Shown: one piece after another, positions 46,166 through 58,080 of the stretch | How the letters are laid out: every line of letters starts with the position of its first letter | Numbering within the stretch: position 1 is the first letter of the stretch | Assembly: GCF_004337985.1 (NCBI RefSeq) | Contig: NC_043740.1 | Coordinates: 5,167,233-5,231,232 of the forward strand | DNA: 64,000 bases | Origin: Pyricularia pennisetigena | Taxonomy: Eukaryota > Ascomycota > Sordariomycetes > Magnaporthales > Pyriculariaceae | Direction of reading: 5' to 3' | Translations under genes and position numbers: made by a program | Notes under the pieces: model-generated | What the model saw: the letters and a program-made list of their open reading frames with translations, nothing else | What the model was told of the DNA's origin: nothing | The model's database searches: none

Positions 46166-46717
46166 TATTAATAATATGGGTTACTAACAGGGGTTTAGGT
46201 ATTAATCTAGGTGCGGCGTAAAGCTAATTACGTTGTTAAAACCTATAATTACAAGGTTTAAATACACTAAGTTTACTAATTTTGGGATTAATAAATTTAA
46301 TTTATTGGTGGGGGAAATTTTGCTTTATCTCCCTTACATATTTTCCGACATCGAAGTTGGGGTCCGCACCCCGCAAAGGGTTCCGGTACCGCACGATTTT
46401 CCGAAAAAAAATTTTATATACGTTGTTCAAAAAACACCTTTATTTCCATACAAACCATTTCTGGGTTCGCACTGATTTGCTAATTTGGTGAAAATTTCAA
46501 CCCGATTTAAGGTAACTGACTCGTAAATGCAGGGTGGGTATTAAACCCGGTACAGGGTGAAACCCCATTCGCTAACTTTAAATCTCAATTCCTGTAACAC
46601 ATAAAATATAGCAGAAAATCCGACAGCGCTAACAGCCCCATTTCGGCACTATCTATTGGGGCTTATGTACAAATAAAAGTGGACCCATTACATGCTAGAT
46701 AACGCATAAAACTAACA
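46166..46717 (-). repeat. CopB-II 5' LTR
   Basis: 552 bp in reverse orientation; on its strand it begins TGTTAGTTTTATGCG and ends CCATATTATTAATA (TAACA in copy III). It matches 53162-53718 and 60352-60903. The leader 46165-45871 follows. The right flank starts AGTAA and continues with CopA gag. Confidence 0.85.
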
Positions 46718-46729
46718 AGTAAAATCCTA

Positions 46730-47860
46730 CAAATTTACGAATATATCCCGCCGCTGCAAATCCTAAACGAACTAATCGATTTACACCAAATAAAGGCGTT
46801 TAATAGCGCGTGGAACAGAAAAACAACTTATTTAAATAAAAGCCATACAGCATTTTAGACGATAAAATGAAGGTTTTTTTAAATAGTTGCAATATGTTAC
46901 AAGTCCCGTTAGCCGAAATCCATATATTAATCCCATTCATTTTAACAAAAAACGCAAAAACGCGTTTTTTGAAATAATATAAACAAACGAATAACGTTTA
47001 AGGAAATTCATATAGAATTGAAAAAACCCTTGAAAACACCCTTTTCACGTCAAATATACTATAAGGATTGAAACTTTATCAGCTTCGAAAACGTTGAAAC
47101 GGAAACTGATTACGAAAGAAAACGCAATCTAAAAATTATGCAAATTATGCTGAAAAAATCCCAAATTTGCCAAAAAATACTGGTGCCTAAATATGCAAAT
47201 AAGGAACACCTTACTAAAATGACCTTGAAAGCGATTAAAAACGTAAAAAAGCTTCGAACCGTTATTATCAACCCTGCGACCCCTTTCCCGGTATTATCAA
47301 AGCGAATATTAATTGCTTTTAAATTGGAAAAACGATATCCGGCACATAACACGTTTTTCGTTAACCGAAAATATAAGAAATACAAGGGCCGCAAAAAGCG
47401 AAATAATAGCCACCACAAGCGAGACAGTATAACAAACGACCTGGCCAATTTTTTAAAACCCAAAAATGCTATTTGTGCGATAAACCGGGGAATAAACCTT
47501 TAAACTATATAAAGGTAAAAAAACAAGGGTAGCGAAAATAAAAAGAAAAGGAAGTAGGAAATACCGAAAAGGAAATCAACGCGGAAACAAACAATTTTTT
47601 ACCAGCGGTAAAAAGGAGGGAATTAATAAATAAAAGGACAAAGTTTCGAACGACGAATTTAACAACAAAAAAGCAGATAAAAGCAACTTGGACCGATATA
47701 CGTTATCTTATTTTATAAATTATGAAATAACGGTACTCCTTGCAGACTAGAACTTTGCCACAAATTTAATCAAAGCCGAATAGCGTTTTAAAAAGAAGAA
47801 ACACTGCAAAAGGGTTTATCGCACCAAATGTTAAATTAATATAGTTTAAATAATGTTTGA
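46730..47860 (+). pseudogene. CopA gag, decayed
   Basis: The start is truncated; the frame reads IPPLQILNELIDLHQIKAFN and, after TAA/TAG at Gln sites, RNLKIMQIMLKKSQICQKIL. The part 47138-47503 is a 121-codon open frame with many Lys. A zinc knuckle at 47465-47520 in another frame reads KCYLCDKPGNKPLNY (last Cys is Tyr; the His position is Lys). The protease region 47.6-48.0 kb is not well preserved. Confidence 0.65.
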
Positions 47861-50800
47861 TGAACAATTATACCGGATGTAAGCGCTGCGGCGATATCAA
47901 CGGCCGGAATCAACCAAATGGAAGAAGTGCAACGCAGAAAACCGGAAAATCCAAATCGATAAATCGAATCCGAATAACGCCAAGATGCGTTTCGGAATAG
48001 ACGAAAGGATTACCGCCATAGGAGAAATTATTTTGGATATATGAATTAGTATTATAACGTTTTACGTAATACTAATTGGGACACTATTACTTTAATTTAT
48101 TAGGGATATGTATAGATTTAGTATAAACACAAATAATACCAATAACGAATTTATAAAGGTCGATGGTACGAAAATGCCAATTTCACGCAAATGGGGGTAT
48201 TTATCGTTTTTCCTACCAGAATTTGAACCAGGCGGACCGGAGGCGTATTTTATAAAAAAAAATAACGCTTATAACGTTTTTAACCGAAAAAAGCTAAAAA
48301 TGGTTTAACGAAAATTTGGCCACTCTTAAGTAATACGTTTATGGAAAACATTACAAACGGTGAGCCACGAGGTTAACCGAATTGTGTTAAAGCTAATAGA
48401 CCGCTTTGGTCACTATTGCCAAATTAAATAAAACGTTTTATAACGCTTTAAATTCACTTGAAAAGACGATATAAATTTGTATTTCGAGATCGTGGTTAAC
48501 GTAATGTATTTGAAATCCAAACCAGTTTTGCATATAGTCGACGCGAGTACGGTATTCTAGGTTACAAGCTTTTTAAACAGTGTGATAGGGAACAAAATTT
48601 GGGAAACACTGAAAAAATGTTAGATCAATACGTATTCAAAACCACCCGATATTATTATATACGATTTAAGCACAAATTTTACCACGGCCGGATTTGAAGC
48701 AAAAACACGACTTTTCGGCATAATATATAACCAAATACTATTCGAAGTATATTTATTATTGGGAAAAGTCGAACGCTATTATAAACCGTTACGAAAAGCA
48801 TACGAAATAATCAAAGTCGAGTACAAGGAAATAATACCCCAGAACGTATTGCAAATAACGGCGAAAGCCCTGAGCGATATTATAAGCCCGAAGGGCCTAA
48901 TACCTACCCTATTGGTATTTGGGGTAATACCATAGTCTCAGGGCTCATCCTGAAGCCCAGAGCTCCACAATTGAGCGTGGCTCAATTGCGGCTTTGCAAT
49001 GTACCTGTGGGTCCATCCGAAGAACGCTTTGGTTCAGGTCTGAGGACAACTTGTCGATTTTCGCCGTTCATGGCGGTATTTTTGGCCTTTTTTCGACCGA
49101 CACTGCCTTATTATTCCAAAACCACTCATAATATTGAAAAGAAATATTGATGAAAACAGCGTTTAATACCGTTATTAGCAGCGATTTGATTTATTTAATT
49201 ATTTGTTATAATGGTCGAATTGGATACCACCTGCCCTTAATCCGTTATAGCGGTACTGGTTTTTCGATTTCTTTGTCGATCTTCGATTTCTTTTAATATT
49301 ATTTTTAATTTTTAACCAAATTTTATAATTTTTGCACGTGGAGGGTCGTCCAAATATACACCGTTAAAATGAGTTTTGGTGCATATAGCGTATTATATAA
49401 ACAGTCAAATAAGCGGATACGCAAAATATTTACTTTTTTATGTCTAATTTACAATCGAAACTCGTTTATATTTTGACCAATTTTGACGATAATAAAGCCA
49501 GAATTGCAGGGATTGGATGACGTGTGTAAGCAAGCGTCCATGTGGAGTCCTGTCCGTAACACTGGCTTTGAAAGCTTTTTTATGCTAAAAAATACTAAAT
49601 ATATATTTTATAAATCTTTTTGCTTTATTTAATTAATTTCTTATTATTTCTGTTTTGCAACTAAGTTCTAAGGTTTTTGCACGTGGGGGGTGGTTCAGGC
49701 TTATATAATATAATAATGTAGTCTGGTACAGATAGTCAATTATATAAACCGTTAAATAAGCGGGTAGGTAAAGTATATATAATTTTAAACATAATTTATA
49801 ATCGAAAGCTTTTAACACTTTTACCAGTTTTCATAATAATAAAGCCAATACTTCAGAGATTGCATCAAATATATGAACAAACGTCAGCGTCGGATTGAAT
49901 TTATAATGCCCATTTATATTTCTTTTTTATATAAAAAAATGTTAAATTTATGCCATTTTTCTATTTTATGTTATGGTTTATTTAATTAAATGAAATTCCC
50001 AAAAAAAATGTTAAGTAGCATCCCAATATGGACTTAGAAAAAAAGATAAATGAGAAGTTTTCCTAGTCTTACCTTCATTTGCGTAAATTATTTAGCTTCT
50101 TAATAAATTGATAATTAATATAAACATATTAATAAAAGCTCCATTTTACATGGCAACTGCATGCATTTTGTGATTCTGAGTCTGCTAAATAATTAATACT
50201 ATTATATGAGTTTAAATCAATACTATACTCCATAATTTCAAATAATGATTAAATATAATCAAAATTACAAATCTTACTTAATATTTCCATGTCTTTCCAA
50301 ATAAATTGGATAGAGAGACGCGGTTTTCAGTAGAAGGATCGGCAAAGTCCAATTAGTTTAACGCAGGTTAATTTACATTTTTACGACTTTTATTCAGTTT
50401 TATATTCGAATATTTAATTGTATACCGTGGTTACAGCATTTGTCTTACTATTATAATGCGTATACAATATATATACCCGCTACAAACGGCGGAATGCAAC
50501 CAATTATCGTTCATAATACCGCCACAAATGGCGAAGTGCGACAAAATGTCCTCATACTAAAACGAGCCCGATCTCTTCGGCCAATGTAATTGGTCGAAAA
50601 GCCATGTGGCTGAAAGGTACATGGAACGCTCGGTCCCCACTGCGAAGCAGGGGGGTCTAGTTTGAGCACTGAGACTAGTAATACCACGTATTACCAACGA
50701 TTTAACGCTTTGAAAAAACCAAAAACAGCTCGCCGAAACCGTCAACAAAATTATACAGGAATTGAGAAACATAATGGCGTAAAAACAGGTTAAAAAAATA

Positions 50801-51000
50801 ATAAAAACAAAGAATGCCCCCAATATCGAATCGAAAATGCTAAAATTATTAAAACTGGGCTTAAAGGTTTTGGTATAAAGGGAAAAATACAAATAGACCC
50901 GACCTTTTAAGGTATTTAATGTGTTAAATTCAATAATAAGGGTTAATATAATAAATAACCTTTCCGCATTTCGAATCACGTATATAAAACCATACGACCG
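47861..51000 (+). pseudogene. CopA protease and integrase, split by MULE-N copy 2
   Basis: The protease region (48108-48308) carries LVQTQIIPITNL-like remnants. The integrase core from about 48480 reads MYLKSKPVLHIVDASTVFQV (first Asp), PPDIIIYDLSTNFTTAGFE (second Asp) and LLLGKVERYYKPLRKAYEII (Glu), so all three catalytic residues are kept. The frame goes SPKGLIPTLLVFGVIP up to the MULE-N insertion, and RITNDLTL after it (50687 on), continuous when the element and one GTAATACCA are removed. Confidence 0.8.
48933..50677 (+). mobile_element. MULE-N copy 2 (TIR element, 9-bp TSD)
   Basis: The 1745-bp element starts TAGTCTCAGGGCTCA and ends TGAGCACTGAGACTA. Perfect 9-bp duplications GTAATACCA lie at 48924-48932 and 50678-50686. 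Left subterminal sequence GAGCGTGGCTCAATTGCGG and both-end sequences GAGGACA..TTGTCG..TTCGCCGTTCATGGCGG are inverted repeats. The core has the ~340-bp duplication. No coding frame is credible; frames crossing its right end (50557-51174, minus) are shadows. It is less RIP-mutated than copy 1. Confidence 0.9.
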
Positions 51001-52550
51001 TTTTATAAAACAAATAACAAACAATAATAACGAAACCATATCGACGGAGCCAAAATGCCGATACCCAAAGCCCGAACAGCTAAAACACAGGGGAAAATTT
51101 GAAGGATCGGGGAATTGAAAATTAAATGCTCGAAACGAGCTTATAAGAACGAAGAACGCAAAACCCGAAATCACAATATAAATGCCACCCCTGGATATAG
51201 CATTAAAGGACGACGAAGGTTAAAAACGGCATTTTAAATTAGAAAACTATATAAAAACGAGATTTGGACGACTGCGAAAACGAACATATAAAACGGCGAA
51301 TACCCAATTCCTAACAGGAAAAAAAAACGAATTCATGGATTTGCCGTTAAATATAGACGAAAAGGCCGCATTAAAGCTCCCGGGAAACCGTTCGAAAGGT
51401 TTTTACAAAAGGAGGTGAATACCATGTTCGCTTTAGGAATTCTGCAACCGGTAAATAGAAGGCAATTTTATAATTAAAAGATTTTCGGATCGCGATTCGT
51501 AAACGAGATTCAAAGGCTACCGGAACAACCTTATAAAAAATCACGTTTTATTATACAGGGGTACAGCGATTTCGAGAAAAAAACCTGTTCACGCAATTAC
51601 TTATAATAATACCGTATAGCCAAAAGCTTATATTAGGGCTTACACCGACTGTAGAATAGTTCAGATGCGACTTAAGATTCGAAAATATTAACCAAACGTA
51701 CATTGAAAATTTTACAAAATTATAAAAGGACGGTTTCGTGCGTATCCCGACAAAGATCAAATATCGATATCCCGATAACACGAAAATTAAATTTATTAAA
51801 CCCCTTTACGGACTCGCAACAACAGGTTTATACTGGTGAACTATATACCAAAGTTATTATGAAAAGCGCTTTAACTACATTGTATCAAACTACAATGCGT
51901 AATTACTTTTTTCCAAGTCGAACGACAATTTTGGTATTATAGGAATGTGATTGAATGACACGCTAAATTGGGGAAAAAAATTATTTATTTCAAAAAAGGA
52001 AAAGGTATTTAAAAAAACGGGTTTTTAAGTTAAATGATAAACGATGATATAATCAGGGGACGAACAAAGCCTTAACGGCTGTCTAATAGAAACTTATAAC
52101 AAAAATTTCGAAATGCGCCAAAAAGAATAATTCGACAGGTTAAAATTTATGAATACGAACTAACCAGGGGCAAAAAATAAATATGTCGATTAACGAGCCA
52201 AAAAAGCGTACGTTATATTGAGTTATTAACTGGAAACTAGATTCAACTATGCCGCAGCGGCCCAAACAATAAAACCCGATAACGAAAATTATAATTTAAT
52301 AAACAAGCGAATCGATTGGTAAAGCCAAAACGTTTAAAAAGGGTTTTTTAATATCCAAATCGACTGTGAAATGGCGAAATTATACGTGTTTAGCGACAGG
52401 TTTTTACTAATAATAAAAATTTTCATTCCTAAATTAGATATATAATATTTTACGGGAACGAATGCTCCTTGGATTAGAAAACCGGTTTTTAAGTAACCAA
52501 TAATATTATATATTGGTTATCGGCCAAATGCTACAAAATTATTAAAAGCG
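51001..52550 (+). pseudogene. CopA reverse transcriptase and RNase H, decayed
   Basis: A spacer frame (51001-51118) leads to RT: LLYRGTAISRKKPVHAI in one frame, QGYSDFEKK in another, then the frame RIPTKIKYRYPDNTKIKFI and KPLYGLATTGLYWW, matching the YPDGT...VKPLYGIAEAG block of fungal copia RT. RNase H from 52170 reads KAYVILSYQLETRFNYAAAA, NKRIDWQSQNVQKGFFNIQI and NIIYWLSAKCYKIIKSV-like before it is cut at 52550. Stops at Gln codons occur throughout. Confidence 0.78.
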
Positions 52551-52702
52551 TAGTCTCACGGCTTATCCCTAAATCCCAGAGTTCCAGAATTGAGCGTGGC
52601 TCAATTGCGGCTTTGCAATGTACCTGTGGGTCCATCCAAAGAACGCTCTGGTTCAGGTCTAAGGACAACTTGTCGATTTTCGCCGTTTATGGCGGTATTT
52701 TT
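52551..52702 (+). mobile_element. MULE-N 5' end fragment 1
   Basis: It begins TAGTCTCACGGCTTATCCC and follows the first ~150 bp of MULE-N up to GCCGTTTATGGCGGTATTT. It entered the CopA RNase H. The rest is missing and a second 5' fragment follows at once. Confidence 0.8.
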
Positions 52703-52954
52703 TAATTTCAGGGCTCATCCCTGAAGCCCAAAGCTCCACAATTAATCCACTCCGTTCGCTTCGCTCGATTTCGTGGCTCAATTGCGGTTTTGCAATATAC
52801 CTGTCGGTCCGTCCAAAAAACGCTTTGGTTTAGGTTTCGGGATAATTTGTCGATTTTCGCCGTTTATGGCGGTATTTTTCGCATTTTTGCGACCGATACT
52901 CCATTATTATCCCACAACCACGCAAAATATCCAAAAAAAACCTCGTTGAAAATA
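52703..52954 (+). mobile_element. MULE-N 5' end fragment 2
   Basis: It lacks the first few bases (starts TTAATTTCAGGGCTCATCCC) and continues for ~250 bp to CGTTGAAAATA, with the inverted GAGCGA..CTCGATTTCGTGGCTC region complete. The head-to-tail position after fragment 1 points to tandem insertion followed by deletions, or to unequal recombination. Confidence 0.8.
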
Positions 52955-53161
52955 AGAATTGGTAAACCTTATTTATAGATTTAAAGTTTTTTACACCCCC
53001 TACGCCCATTAAAAATTGGATATAACCCCCCTTTTATCCGTTTATAAAGATATCCCCATTATTAATTTATAAACATTACCGATACCCATTTTGCATTTTA
53101 CTAATAACGATTTTAATCGGTTAAAATTTATATATGGAAAATCGCAAAAACGAAAGGAAAT
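52955..53161. other. Unassigned 207-bp stretch
   Basis: No match to any other repeat of the window was noticed. It is AT-rich with C tracts (TTTTACACCCCCTACGCCC). It is the left flank of CopB copy III. Confidence 0.4.
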
Positions 53162-53718
53162 TGTTAATTGTATGCGTTATTTAGCGTGTAATGGGTCCAC
53201 CTTTATTTGTATATAAGCCACAATAGATAGTGCCGAGGTGGGGCTGTTGGGGCTGTTGGATTTTCTATTATATTTTATGTGTTGCAGGAGTTGCGATTTA
53301 AAATTCGCGAATAGGGTTTCAACCTATACCGGGTTTAATACTCACCCTGGACTTACGAGTCAACTACCCTGTACCGGGTTAAGATTTTCACCAAATCAGC
53401 AAATTAGTGCGAACCCAGAAATGGTTTGTATGGAAATAAAGGTGTTTTTTCAACAACGTATATAAAATAATTTTTCGGAAAATCGTATACGGTACCGGAA
53501 CCCTTTGCGGGGTGCGGACCCCCATTTCGATGTCGAAAAATATATAAGGGAAACAGAGCAGAATCTCCCCCACCAACGAATTAAATTTATTAATCCCAAA
53601 TTTAGTGAATAATTTAACACATTTAAATCCTGTAGTTACAGGTTTTTATAACGCAATTAATATTATACCGCATTTAAGCTAATATTTAAGCCCCTGTTAG
53701 CAACCCACATTGCTAACA
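53162..53718 (+). repeat. CopB-III 5' LTR
   Basis: It begins TGTTAATTGTATGCG and ends CACATTGCTAACA. The leader AATTATAAACCCGG follows. It is shared with copy I and copy II. Confidence 0.9.
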
Positions 53719-54544
53719 AATTATAAACCCGGAAAGGTTTTAACTTGTGCATTAAAATGCATTTTGCATCGCTGGAAAACCTGAAGTTTAGGTTTTATTT
53801 TGGTTATTATCGCATCCTTACAGCACGTATATTGACGAAAATAGTGCTGTTTCTGTGCGAAATTGTTGGTTTTAGGCGCTAATTCAGCACCTAACCCCCT
53901 GTATTTACAGTGGGGATCGCTAAAAATTAGCGTTTAATTCAAGCCTTTTTAGGTACTGCAACGATCGCTTGCATTGCAAATCCAAAACTTTTGGTGTGGT
54001 TTTTATGGATCGTGCACGCCACTGTGATTGGTTCAAATTTTCATAGGGTTTACGCTACCGAATCAGGGCCAAAAACCCCTGTACTCGTTCGCTAATAGCC
54101 CACTAAATTCTTTTGATGCGTTTAATAAGGTTTACAATAACCCATAAACCCATTAAATCCTAGTGCGTTTAATAGGGTTTACAATAACCCACAAACCCAT
54201 TAGCGGAATTACGTTAATGGTTAGTTTACCCTGCACGATACTTTACAATCTATCCTGCACCCATTTCACGACTTGTATTCGTTACGTGCACCTGGATTCG
54301 TACAAATACCAGGGCACCCATTAATTGCGGATTTTAGGGATTCCAACCCTGTATTTTAATGGATTTAACCACTGAAAATAGCAATAAACCCTGTAATTGG
54401 CAATTACAGGCCTATACCCGCTAGAAGGCAAACGGTATAGCAAATCCCAAATTTAATAGGGTATTTATATACCCTTAAGCGAGTAGGTTAATTAATTATA
54501 ACTATAAATTATCGAATTGCAATTATAATTCAAATTACCCTACA
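53719..54544 (+). other. CopB-III leader
   Basis: 826-bp untranslated region with many imperfect TACCCTGCAC / CAGGGT units and a local duplication (CCTAGTGCGTTTAATAGGGT region near 54110-54190 repeats AACCCATAAACCCATTA). It holds the equivalents of the CopC target (54010) and the Tc1/mariner target (53940). Confidence 0.65.
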
Positions 54545-55880
54545 ATGGGAAACAGCCCTATATCGGGCCTTCCAGGCCCAATTCCAACAACTAGGGGGCC
54601 GGAACCCAGCCCAAACAAAGTTTTAACCGCCAAATTACACGACTAAAACCTGCAATTAAAAGCGTTAATTGTGCAAATGGATTAATTTTAAAGGATAATT
54701 TAACAATTAATTGCCCTATTAACCCTAAAAGGCGGTAATTCCACTAATTTAAATAGTAATTTCAATGTTAAACCAATTACCGCTGCCGCACCATTTAATC
54801 ATCCTGGTAACCTAATTTTAGGGGACGGGATTGGTAAAAAACTATCGAAACGGGTATTTTCCTTCCCCGAAAATTGTAAATTAGTAAAAGTTAGCAATTA
54901 CGATTTGTGGAAATAGGCGTTAATAGTATAATTTAGGGTTATAAAAGCAGCGGAATTTATTTCCAACCTTAAAATTGGTTATATATTACCGGAACACGAA
55001 TAATTAATCCTATTATTATTTATAAAAAACAGTTTAATTAAAGAATTTTTAAAATTTATCGCATGGTATTCTAGCCCCGTAACGGTTTATAAAACCCTGG
55101 AAAATAGTTATTCCGTTGCACCCGAAATTAATTGAAATTTTTTTTATTGGGAATTCCCCTCTTCAAATTTTTCGAAATTTAAAAAATTAATACCTCAATT
55201 TAACAGCCGTTTTAATTTACTGGTAGTTAAATTAGCGAATATTAACGTGCAAATTAACCCCGTAAACGTACGTAATTAGTACTTACGGGTCCTGGAAGGG
55301 ATATTCCTTATTTGGATCGAACGCCAACGCAATACGCAACGGGCCCTGCAGGCAATAGGCCAAAATTCAGAAAAATTAAATTTGTAATACTTCATGGCGG
55401 ACTTTATATTCGAAAATTCGACTTCAAGCTTTACAACCGCTAAGGCTATTAATTATAGGTTTACAGGCAAAAAAACGGGTAAAAAAACGTCAAAAAAGGC
55501 GTAAAAAAGGAAAATAACGGGCAGGAAATCACCTCTAAATTACGAAACAAGGGTAATAAAAACTCTAAACCGGACTCTGTTTTTGCAAAAAAAAAAACTA
55601 AATCCTCCTCCAGCGAATTAACTGTCGGAACGTCCATAATTTTTATAAATTTCGAATTCTTTACGGGCTTGGTTCCAGGTAACGTTAACGAATGCGCAGC
55701 GTATAGCGCCCTGGAACAGCAGGTTAATTCTGTTATTAGCGGAATTATAAAATTACGTTCGGATTCGGACTCGGAAACCGATACCGGTAAAACGCTAAAA
55801 TTAGAAATTTTTACAGCTAATTTTAAGGCTAAAACGAAACCTTAACGCGGCGTAAAAAAACCTTTAAACTTTGGAAATTA
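54545..55880 (+). pseudogene. CopB-III gag, decayed
   Basis: Frame from ATG 54545: MGNSPISGLPGPIPTTRGPE, then KRVFSFPENCKLVKVSNYDL, FIAWYSSPVTVYKTLENSYS, VNVRNQYLRVLEGIFLIWIE and YFMADFIFENSTSSFTTAKA, with stops at Gln codons and a basic zinc-knuckle-less C-terminus. It corresponds to copy II at 34813-33600. Confidence 0.78.
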
Positions 55881-57540
55881 AATTACCCTATCCTATATAA
55901 TATAAATAGTACGTACTATATTTTTGCAAATAAGCAATTTTTTATCGATTATACCCCCGGTTTTACAGTCGAAATTAGTACAGGCAATAGCCCTATTAAA
56001 CTTGAAAATACCGGAACTGTGAAAATATAAATCCGTTGCGGCCAAAAAGCTGACGAACTCCAAAAAATTACGTTAAATAACGTCCTATATATCCCTTCGT
56101 TTGGAATAAATATCGTTAGTGGTTTTGTATATTCTAATACAGGGGGCGTATTATTAAAAAGTACCCTTTAAAATAAGGATCGCAAAGCGTGGGGACGTTT
56201 AAACACCTCTAAACATTCGTTTTGTTTAAAGGTTAAAGGGTGCGATATCCTTATTCGAAATAACGTTATATCGAATTACGCCTGTATAATAAGTGAATAT
56301 GACACCATTTTTAGCATAACCTCACAAGGGGTTACAAAAGGCTACGCAACCTCGTTGGAAATAAAATTAAATAATATAAACGCTCAAAGGGATTATAAAA
56401 TTTACACCAATTCGGAACCGGCAGAAAATACGGTAACGGAAAAGCTAAATCCCGAACAAAATACGGAAATAGCCGTAAATTTACCTGTAACGCAGAAATT
56501 AAGCGGTAAAAACCCTGAAAATCCACGTAAAATTGGGCCCCGTAGGCCCGGCACACCGTTAAATAACCCTTTTATATAACCTAATATAAAAGGGATTATT
56601 TCCGAGAAAAAAGGGGTTTCCTATTTAAAAAATCCGTTATTAAAACCTCCTTTATTATCGGATTTAAAATAGGGCCCTGTAAATTACCTTTTTTAAGGCT
56701 AAAATAAACTACGGACGGCTGGTTAACCTTTAAAGGAAACGGAATTACAGGTAATTGTAACGAAATCCAGGCCCAAAAAACCCTGTTATGGCATAGTCGT
56801 TTAGGGCATATAGGGCTATTATTGCTAAAAAAACCGCTAAAATTACAGAAGGTTTACCTAATTTCGACAAAATTAGGACAATTACCTATATTGCTTATAT
56901 TAAAACCATTTTTGTTAAGGCTACAAGTAAAATCGCACTCCTTACACCCCCTAATATTTTCGATTTTATGAAAAATAATACAGTAACCCTTAAATTTAAT
57001 TTTTACAATAAAAAGCCCGTATTTTTGTTATAAATGGACCGAAAATGACGTTTTCGGTGGTCGATCCCACTGAAAAATAAAAACCGGACCTACGGTTTCA
57101 ATAACTATAAAAGGCTTTTGTGAAGTTTCAAAAACTACGTACGGGCGCTACCCCCTAAATTTTTATTTCGATGGGGGGTACGAGGTTAAAATAAACTTTT
57201 AAAACTTGTTTACAAGCAAAGGTGTTAATTTTAGCATTTCGAATTTTTATCACCACGGCCAAAACGGATTAACGGAACGGTCCCTTAAAACTATTTTGGA
57301 TAAATCTCGGTTTACCATTATAGCGGCGGGTTTACCATTATATTTATAATATTATTTACTATTTACCGTGGTTAATTTTGTTAATTGTACAGCGGTAATT
57401 AATAGGGATTGAACACCCTACGAGGAATTTTATTCCGAATTTTAACCTGGATTACCGCACAAACCCAATTTAGGGCGTTTTCGGGCTATTGGTACTACAT
57501 ACCAGGCTATTATACCGCTGGAAAAACGCCAAAGATTTAA
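55881..57540 (+). pseudogene. CopB-III protease and integrase, decayed
   Basis: The protease is poorly preserved (55.9-56.2 kb). At 56355-56579 the linker NLPVTQKLSGKNPENPRKIG is open. The GAG-pre-integrase domain reads TLLWHSRLGHIGLLL (56.78 kb) with the His kept. The core follows with GGYEVK (57.18 kb) and NGLTERSLKTILDKSRFTII (57.26 kb), then PYEEFYSEFQPGLPHKPNLG. Confidence 0.8.
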
Positions 57541-58080
57541 TAAATTGGCTCCCCGCACCGAAACGGTGAAACTTTTAACCCATTTATCAAATTTTACAGC
57601 GTTGGTTTACGCACCCGTTGAACGGGCCGTATACAAAACCTTTACCGTAAAAATTATAAAGGGTATAACCGCTAAAGGTCTGGCTATTCCAGGGGAAACG
57701 CTAAAAATATCAGAGGGGGAAAATGCAAATTTAAAAGGGGATTTTAATATTAAACCTAAAAACGAAATTAACAGCGTTCCAACGGATAATTATCCCCTAA
57801 AGAATTCTGAAAATATAGGGCATTTACCACCTGTTACAGGTTAATTACCACCTATTACAGGGCAATCACCACCCGTTATAGGGTATTTAAACCCTGAAAA
57901 TATAATGCCTGCCAAGCTTATATAACCTACTGTTCGCCCCCCAAAACCTATAACGGTAGCGGTACCTAATCCAGTACCTAAAACAACGGAAGTTCCGGTG
58001 TTTTCAACACCTAGAATATAGAATATGGAATTAAATTCGCAGTTCGAAAACCCAGATTTGATGGATCTAAATTACGTGCA
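57541..58080 (+). pseudogene. CopB-III integrase C-terminus and Pro-rich linker
   Basis: Open frame 57545-57844 (APRTETVKLLTHLSNFTALV, TFTVKIIKGITAKGLAIPGE) ending in the heptads HLPPVTG, LPPITG, SPPVIG, then VPNPVPKTTEVPVFSTPRIQ. It matches copy II at 31841-31320. Confidence 0.75.

Larger units (their letters stand above)
29280..46717 (-). mobile_element. CopB (Ty1/copia) copy II, split by CopC
   Basis: Read on the minus strand, this copy has its 5' LTR at 46717-46166, leader 46165-45871, then a CopC element (35300-45870), then leader, gag and pol from 35299 to 29280. The 3' LTR is missing: the element is cut in its 3' untranslated part by GypB-A. The leader is continuous once CopC is removed, with 5-bp duplications CGATC (35295-35299) and CGGTC (45871-45875). 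At its right end it abuts CopA (46718), into which it probably inserted. Confidence 0.85.
46718..52550 (+). mobile_element. CopA (Ty1/copia), split by MULE-N copy 2
   Basis: The coding order gag, integrase, RT, RNase H on the plus strand marks a Ty1/copia element, related to a fungal copia lineage with a divergent integrase. Its 5' end is missing (CopB-II abuts at 46717), and the 3' end is cut by a MULE-N fragment within RNase H at 52550. MULE-N copy 2 (48933-50677) sits in the integrase with perfect 9-bp duplications. No LTR of CopA is in the window. Confidence 0.85.

Noticed and set aside
47110..47463. 117-codon minus-strand frame
   Set aside because: Antisense to the Lys-rich CopA gag frame 47138-47503; hydrophobic content arises from reading A-rich codons in reverse.
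50557..51174. 205-codon minus-strand frame, second longest of the window
   Set aside because: It spans the MULE-N copy 2 right end and runs antisense to the CopA integrase/RT linker; the plus strand there continues a recognisable copia protein.
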